A DNA stretch of 64,000 nt from Aquiflexum sp. TKW24L. Lineage in GTDB: Bacteria > Bacteroidota > Bacteroidia > Cytophagales > Cyclobacteriaceae. Numbering within the stretch: the first letter of the stretch is position 1; every line of letters starts with the position of its first letter. The DNA lies in NCBI RefSeq assembly GCF_023502205.1, contig NZ_JAMFLG010000011.1, forward strand, positions 1 through 64,000, written 5' to 3'. Below are positions 59,427 through 64,000 of this stretch, in pieces. The notes beneath the pieces are model-generated. The model saw only the letters and a program-made list of their open reading frames with translations. It made no database searches and was not told the DNA's origin. A program made the translations under genes and the position numbers.

Positions 59427-59812
59427 GGATTATATTTCAATATCTAGGGTTAATGAGTCCCATTGAAATGGTTACGCAATATTTTTTGAATAAATCTCTC
59501 CTAGAGAAAGTCATAGTCATGAGGGAGTAAATTTAGATTTTGAGGGAATAAATACAGCTGTGAAGGGACAGTCTTAGGAATTAACTTCCTTATTTGACAG
59601 AAATAGGGTTTTTCTGAATAAAGAAGTGGACATTCATTATGGCAAAGCATTTTTTAAGGTAGAGATGCTATGCAAGGCAAGCATAGATATTCCTAAGTCG
59701 AATAGTTTAATCAATTAAACGATCGCTTCTTCAGACTCAGACCATTTTTTATACCCATTCCCAACTTTCGATTAAATTTCCCCTTAATTTCAACAAGCCA
59801 AAACAGTCTCCG
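59427..59812. other. Gene-free stretch after RhuM gene
   Basis: 386 bases without a supported gene, repeat or terminator. It must contain the promoter of the malonate operon; no TTG-N20-TAnnTTTG match was recognised. Confidence 0.4.
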
Positions 59813-61288
59813 ATGCTCCAATTAATTGAAAACGCTTTCCGATATGATGATCGATGCGCCATCGTGGATCAAACTGATTCATATTCATACCGAAACCTTT
59901 TGGACAGGAGTAAGGTAATCGCTCTAAATCTCCTGCAAGGAAAAGAGGACCTTGGCCAAATGCGGATTGCCTTCATGATAGCACCGGGCTTTGATTATGC
60001 GGCGGTACAATGGGGAATATGGCGGGCAGGAGGCATAGCGGTACCGCTTTGTGTCACTTATCCTTTTCCTTCCCTCCAATATGTGGTGGAAAATACTGTC
60101 GCCGAAATGATCATTTGCGGTCCGGAATATGAAGAAATCCTGTCGCCCTTTTCTATGACACCGAACCTCCGGTTTATCAGGATGTCAGGTTTATCACAGA
60201 ATGAATCAGGTGAATTGCCGGAAATAGAAAACCATAGAGGCGCGATGATTCTCTACACAAGTGGGACGACAAGTCTGCCCAAAGGAGTCCTGACCACCCA
60301 CGCCAATATCGAAGCACAGGTCAGTACCTTGGTAGAGGCCTGGCAATGGAGTTCTACGGATTACACCCTTTCGATTCTGCCCCTACATCATGTTCACGGC
60401 ATTATCAACGTCAATTCCTGTGCACTTTGGTCAGGAGCGACGGTAGAGTTTTTACCCAGTTTTGAAGCAAACAAGGTTTTTGAAATTTTCAATGACGGCA
60501 AGGTCAACGTTTTTATGGCGGTTCCCACCATTTATTTCAAGTTGATTGCGCACTTTGAAAACCTCCCTGAGACCGAGCAAAAGAAGGTTTCGGAGAGCTT
60601 GAAAAAATTCAGGTTGATGGTGTCGGGTTCGGCGGCGCTCCCTGTATCGGTGATGGAAAAGTGGCACGGCATCTCCGGACATTACCTGCTCGAAAGGTAC
60701 GGCATGACCGAAATCGGCATGGCCATCAGCAATCCTTATGAAGGTGCTCGACGGGCAGGATATATTGGAATGCCACTCAAGGGAGTTGAGGTGAGACTTT
60801 GCGATGAGGCTGATAGGATAATTCCATCGGACCAACCGGGAGAAATCCAGGTCAGGGGCGGCAATGTATTCAAGGAATATTGGGGAAAACCTGAAGCCAC
60901 AGCAAAAGCATTTACATCAGACGGTTGGTTCAAAACGGGCGATATCGCTGTAGTAGACGACGGCTATTTCAAGATCCTCGGAAGGGATTCGGTGGACATC
61001 ATCAAATCCGGAGGATACAAAATCTCAGCTTTGGAAATCGAGGAAGTCCTCAGGAAATATCCGGGCATCAAGGACTGTGGCGTGATCGGGATCCCCGATG
61101 AGGAATGGGGGGAATTGGTAGGGGCGGCTTTGGTAACAGAATTGGAAGTAGATGTCAATGTGCTGAATATCTGGATGAGGGAAAGAATGCCGGCCTACAA
61201 AACGCCAAGAAAGTACCTCGTGGTGGAGGATTTACCTCGCAATGCGATGGGGAAAGTCACCAAAAATGAATTGAAAAAGCTGTTTTAA
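59813..61288 (+). CDS. matB: Malonyl-CoA synthetase (MatB/ACSF3-like acyl-CoA ligase)
   Basis: A 491-residue ANL-superfamily ligase. Motifs: P-loop YTSGTTSLPKG (near 144-154), RYGMTEIGMAISNP (near 290), GWFKTGDIA (near 365), SGGYKISALEIEEVL (near 400) and the C-terminal PRNAMGKV with the catalytic Lys. The SNP segment followed by a GYIGMPLKGVEVR run is typical of malonyl-CoA synthetases. The gene is followed by the malonate transporter genes madL and madM, which strongly supports malonate as the substrate. The predicted reaction is malonate + ATP + CoA to malonyl-CoA, feeding fatty acid synthesis or decarboxylation. Confidence 0.87.
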   Translation: MLQLIENAFRYDDRCAIVDQTDSYSYRNLLDRSKVIALNLLQGKEDLGQMRIAFMIAPGFDYAAVQWGIWRAGGIAVPLCVTYPFPSLQYVVENTVAEMIICGPEYEEILSPFSMTPNLRFIRMSGLSQNESGELPEIENHRGAMILYTSGTTSLPKGVLTTHANIEAQVSTLVEAWQWSSTDYTLSILPLHHVHGIINVNSCALWSGATVEFLPSFEANKVFEIFNDGKVNVFMAVPTIYFKLIAHFENLPETEQKKVSESLKKFRLMVSGSAALPVSVMEKWHGISGHYLLERYGMTEIGMAISNPYEGARRAGYIGMPLKGVEVRLCDEADRIIPSDQPGEIQVRGGNVFKEYWGKPEATAKAFTSDGWFKTGDIAVVDDGYFKILGRDSVDIIKSGGYKISALEIEEVLRKYPGIKDCGVIGIPDEEWGELVGAALVTELEVDVNVLNIWMRERMPAYKTPRKYLVVEDLPRNAMGKVTKNELKKLF

Positions 61289-61297
61289 CCTGAAAAT

Positions 61298-61660
61298 ATG
61301 AAAATAATTTACGGAGTCGCCCTTTTGGCACTTTCCTATCTGATCGGGCAGTGGTTGGGTGAGTTTTTTGGAAGTCTGCTCGGGATTAATGCCAATGTAG
61401 GGGGAGTAGGGTTTGCGATGATCATCTTGATGGTTTTGAAAGAATGGTTTATCAAAAACAGTTGGATGAGTCCTGATATCGATTTGGGCATCGACTTTTG
61501 GAACAAAATGTATATCCCTGTAGTCATTGCCATGGCGGCGAGTCTCAATGTCAAATCGGCGGTTTCGACAGGTACTTTGGCCATTGTGGCTGGGGCAGTT
61601 CCGGTGGTGGTTTCATTTTTTATTTTTCCATTGATCCTCAAAAATTTTCATAAAAACTGA
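61298..61660 (+). CDS. madL: Malonate transporter subunit MadL-like
   Basis: A 120-residue membrane protein with four hydrophobic segments (LLALSYLIGQWLGEFFG; GFAMIILMVLK; a WNKMYIPVVIAMAAS region; PVVVSFFIFPLIL). Size and pattern match MadL of the malonate carrier. The NVKSAVSTG loop resembles that of MadL. It starts nine bases after the MatB-like ligase and ends two bases before madM. MadL and MadM together form the Na+-dependent malonate carrier. Confidence 0.85.
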   Translation: MKIIYGVALLALSYLIGQWLGEFFGSLLGINANVGGVGFAMIILMVLKEWFIKNSWMSPDIDLGIDFWNKMYIPVVIAMAASLNVKSAVSTGTLAIVAGAVPVVVSFFIFPLILKNFHKN

Positions 61661-61661
61661 G

Positions 61662-62420
61662 ATGGAGATATTCCTGAACTTGGTAGAGAAAAACAGTCTG
61701 ATTGTAGGCTTTTTGGTGATCGGGATCATTGTGGCTTTGTCCGAGCTTTTTTCCAAAAAGGTATTGAACTCCAAAATACCGGGATCGGCAATTGCCATTT
61801 TCTTGGGCTTGGTACTCGGGTATGTGGGCGGGGTATTTACTGGAGGAGAAAAGGGATTGGCAGACATTGCTATTTTCAAAGGAGTTGGGATTTTGGGTGG
61901 CGCCATGTTCCGGGATTTTGCGATTGTCGCCACGGCATTAGGGGCAAGTTTTTACTTGGTACGGAAGGCGGGTTTGTTGGGAATGATTTCTTTGTTTTTT
62001 GGAATAGGCCTTTTCTTTTTGATGGGAGTTTTGCTTGCCTATGCTTGGGGATATCGGGATGCGGCGAGTCTTTGCACGATCGGGGCTGGTGCTTGTACCT
62101 ACATCGTGGGTCCGGTGACCGGTGCGGCGGTGGGGGCAAGTTCGGAGGTGATTGCGCTGAGTATTGCCGCGGGCGTGGTCAAGACCATTGCGGTGACCGT
62201 CATTACGCCAATTGCTGCCAAAAAGATAGGCCTGAACAGTCCGGAATCCGCCATGGCATTTGGAGGATTGATGGGAACATCTAGTGGAGTGGCTGCCGGA
62301 TTGGCTGCAACAGATCCTAAGTTGGTGCCTTATGGCGCGGTGACTGCGACTTTCTACACGGGCTTGGGATGCCTGATCTGCCCTTCGCTGTTCTATATTT
62401 TGTTGGAAATGATTTTTTGA
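61662..62420 (+). CDS. madM: Malonate transporter subunit MadM-like
   Basis: A 252-residue membrane protein with seven or more hydrophobic segments. It has MadM-like KIPGSAIAIFLGLVLGYVGG, LGGAMFRDFAIVATALGAS, CTIGAGACTYIVGPVTGAAVGASS and FGGLMGTSSGVAAGLAATDP. It is placed directly behind madL (one-base gap). No malonate decarboxylase (mdc) genes are visible, so uptake appears linked to CoA activation instead. Confidence 0.88.
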   Translation: MEIFLNLVEKNSLIVGFLVIGIIVALSELFSKKVLNSKIPGSAIAIFLGLVLGYVGGVFTGGEKGLADIAIFKGVGILGGAMFRDFAIVATALGASFYLVRKAGLLGMISLFFGIGLFFLMGVLLAYAWGYRDAASLCTIGAGACTYIVGPVTGAAVGASSEVIALSIAAGVVKTIAVTVITPIAAKKIGLNSPESAMAFGGLMGTSSGVAAGLAATDPKLVPYGAVTATFYTGLGCLICPSLFYILLEMIF

Positions 62421-62430
62421 TGAAAAAAAG

Positions 62431-62850
62431 ATGACAATCAAAGAAGTTTCTCTTGACCAAATTCTCCCGATCCGCCAACAAGTCATGTGGCCTGATAAGC
62501 ACATTGATTTTGTCCGAGTTTCGGAAGATGAACAAGGGATTCATTTTGGATTGTTTGCAGAGGGAAATCTGATTTCGGTGGTTTCGGTTTTTATCCACGG
62601 GCAGGAAGCCCAATTCAGGAAGTTTGCCACCTTGGAGCAGTATCAGGGAAAGGGATATGGTTCGAGACTTCTCCAATACATTTTTGATTTTTTGGAGGAA
62701 AAAAAAGTAAGCCGAATCTGGTGCAATGCAAGGATTTCAAAAGCAGGTTTTTATCAAAAATTCGGAATGAATACCACCGCAGCCGCTTTCGAAAAAGAAG
62801 GGATGGAATATGTGGTGATGGAAAGAGTTTTTGAAAAGCAAGGTTTTTGA
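62431..62850 (+). CDS. GNAT-family N-acetyltransferase
   Basis: A 139-residue GNAT with the motif A segment QYQGKGYGSRLLQYI near residues 70-84, then ARISKAGFYQKFGM near 102-115. It follows madM by ten bases and is probably in the same transcript. Its target is unknown; it need not be linked to malonate. Confidence 0.87.
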   Translation: MTIKEVSLDQILPIRQQVMWPDKHIDFVRVSEDEQGIHFGLFAEGNLISVVSVFIHGQEAQFRKFATLEQYQGKGYGSRLLQYIFDFLEEKKVSRIWCNARISKAGFYQKFGMNTTAAAFEKEGMEYVVMERVFEKQGF

Positions 62851-63126
62851 TATTATTCCGAAAAAATTTTCGCCGATTTTTAATTTTTTTTACCAAAAAA
62901 AACTGGATTGCCATTCTTTTTCCGCAACCGTTATAGATCGGGTGAAAATCAAGATTTGAACCCATTTTTCCATCAAAATATGCCGTTTGGGGGCCATTGG
63001 GCCAATTCATCGATTGGTAAGTGTTGAATTTTTAGAAGAATATTTTTCTATTTTAGAATTCCCAAAATGAGTTTTCTCCATTTTAGACAAAATCAGAATT
63101 TACCTCACCCAATCAACCTTCCCTGC

Positions 63127-64000
63127 ATGAGCAAACCACGGCTTTCCTTTCAACAGATCATCAATATGAATGTCGGTTTTTTTGGCATTCAATATAGCTT
63201 CGGCCTGCAGCAGAGTGCAGTCAACCCGATTTATGACATGCTTGGCGCACAACCGCATGAAATCCCGATCTTGAATCTCGCCGGGCCGATGACGGGATTG
63301 CTGATCCAACCTATCATTGGCGCTTTGAGTGACAGGACATGGAGCCCAAGGTTTGGCAGGAGAAAACCCTTCTTCTTCATAGGCGCAGTTTTTTGTAGCA
63401 TCTGTCTCTTTCTGTATCCATTCAGCAGTTCGCTTTGGATGGCGGCTGGCTTACTTTGGGTATTGGATGCGGCCAACAATACGGCGATGGAACCTTACCG
63501 TGCCTTGATTGCTGACAAACTTCCCGAAGAACAATATGCCACAGGTTTTTTGTCCCAAAGTTTCTTTACCGGACTGGGGATAACCCTCGCCAATATTTCC
63601 CTCTTTATTTTTCAGATGTACATTCCCGGTACGGCCGGGTCGCTGCCTGTTTGGGTGTATGCTTCCTTTTTCTTGGGATCGATTTGTTCCATAACCTCTG
63701 TGGGATGGAGTATCTACAAAACCCCCGAGATTCCACCGAGTAAGGAGGAGTTAGCTGTCTTGAATGAGAAAAATAAGGGTTTACCAAATCCTGTTATCCA
63801 GTTTTTCCTTTCGGTGTTTACCGCATTGTTGGTGTATGTTCTCTTTGCCTTGCTTTTGATTCCTTCGATTTTTGACAGGACTTTGATTCCTCGTCTGATT
63901 ACCTCGATGGAGAAAAATAAATATTCCCGCATCGTTTTCGGCGAAAATCTGGAAATCATCCACTCAGTCGTAGACATGCCATCAGTGATGTGGAAGCTTG
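63127..64000 (+). CDS. MFS transporter, sugar-symporter-like (partial, runs off window)
   Basis: An open frame from the ATG at 63127 to the window end (291 codons, no stop). It has several hydrophobic segments. The start, QIINMNVGFFGIQYSFGLQQSAVNPIYDMLG, and the loop LSDRTWSPRFGRRKPF match the SLC45/sucrose-maltose symporter branch of the MFS. The next part has GLLWVLDAANNTAMEPYRALIADKLPEEQYATGF, also typical. Substrate is probably a disaccharide. The C-terminal half lies beyond the window. The 276 bases upstream (62851-63126) show no gene. Confidence 0.87.
   Translation, partial: MSKPRLSFQQIINMNVGFFGIQYSFGLQQSAVNPIYDMLGAQPHEIPILNLAGPMTGLLIQPIIGALSDRTWSPRFGRRKPFFFIGAVFCSICLFLYPFSSSLWMAAGLLWVLDAANNTAMEPYRALIADKLPEEQYATGFLSQSFFTGLGITLANISLFIFQMYIPGTAGSLPVWVYASFFLGSICSITSVGWSIYKTPEIPPSKEELAVLNEKNKGLPNPVIQFFLSVFTALLVYVLFALLLIPSIFDRTLIPRLITSMEKNKYSRIVFGENLEIIHSVVDMPSVMWKL

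Overview
The window looks like chromosome of a Bacteroidota member, most likely a Cytophagales/Cyclobacteriaceae-type bacterium (inference). The evidence is: extracellular enzymes with C-terminal type IX secretion sorting domains; BlaI/M56/TonB-CTD modules; many lipoproteins with the cysteine soon after the signal peptide; start sites with little Shine-Dalgarno sequence; and promoter-like TTG-N20-TAnnTTTG sequences. About 47 protein genes are supported. No rRNA, tRNA, CRISPR array, insertion sequence or phage was seen.

Layout. 1-3.6 kb: a likely electrophile/quinone-stress set (pirin, DUF2798, isochorismatase-like hydrolase) divergent from an HxlR regulator, with three palindromic operator candidates between them. 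3.7-5.8 kb: an AzgA-type purine permease overlapping a secreted MTA/SAH-type nucleosidase. 5.9-6.1 kb: a nested palindromic repeat. 6.4-9.2 kb: a large lipoprotein sugar dehydrogenase fused to PKD and cytochrome c. 9.4-11.8 kb: two direct ~400-bp repeats that each look like a gene for a structured ~290-nt RNA on the minus strand; they flank a degenerate M48-like protein. 11.9-21.8 kb: sugar- and glycan-processing enzymes (PIG-L, polysaccharide deacetylase, cytochrome-fused dehydrogenase, beta-propeller lipoprotein, sulfatase, sialidase, DUF985 cupin).

21.9-30.8 kb is a tight five-gene minus-strand defence operon: PLD-helicase fusion, Eco57I-like methylase, AAA ATPase, TOPRIM/DUF4276-like protein and a 77-residue unknown. 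31.2-39.8 kb returns to carbohydrate metabolism (exported isomerases, Gfo/Idh/MocA oxidoreductase, GntP permease, SDR, second cytochrome-fused dehydrogenase). 40-42.9 kb holds a radical SAM protein overlapping a lipoprotein of unknown function. 43.1-47.6 kb holds NagB, GH127 and a sugar-lactone/alditol oxidase. 47.9-52.1 kb has two paralogous M64 peptidases with T9SS tails around a small lipoprotein. 52.3-55.1 kb has BlaI, an M56-TonB fusion and two detached TonB-CTD paralogues. 55.2-58.1 kb has a lipoprotein, DoxX and another Gfo/Idh/MocA oxidoreductase. 58.4 kb is an orphan RhuM protein. 59.8-62.9 kb is a malonate uptake/activation operon (MatB-like ligase, MadL, MadM) plus a GNAT. An MFS transporter runs off the right edge.

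Taken together, most of the window is a periplasmic/extracellular carbohydrate-oxidising and glycan-trimming toolkit, interrupted by one restriction-like defence operon. The two most unusual items are the duplicated structured RNA candidate at 9.4-11.8 kb and the helicase-methylase-ATPase-TOPRIM operon. All family calls are from reading motifs; no database search was run.
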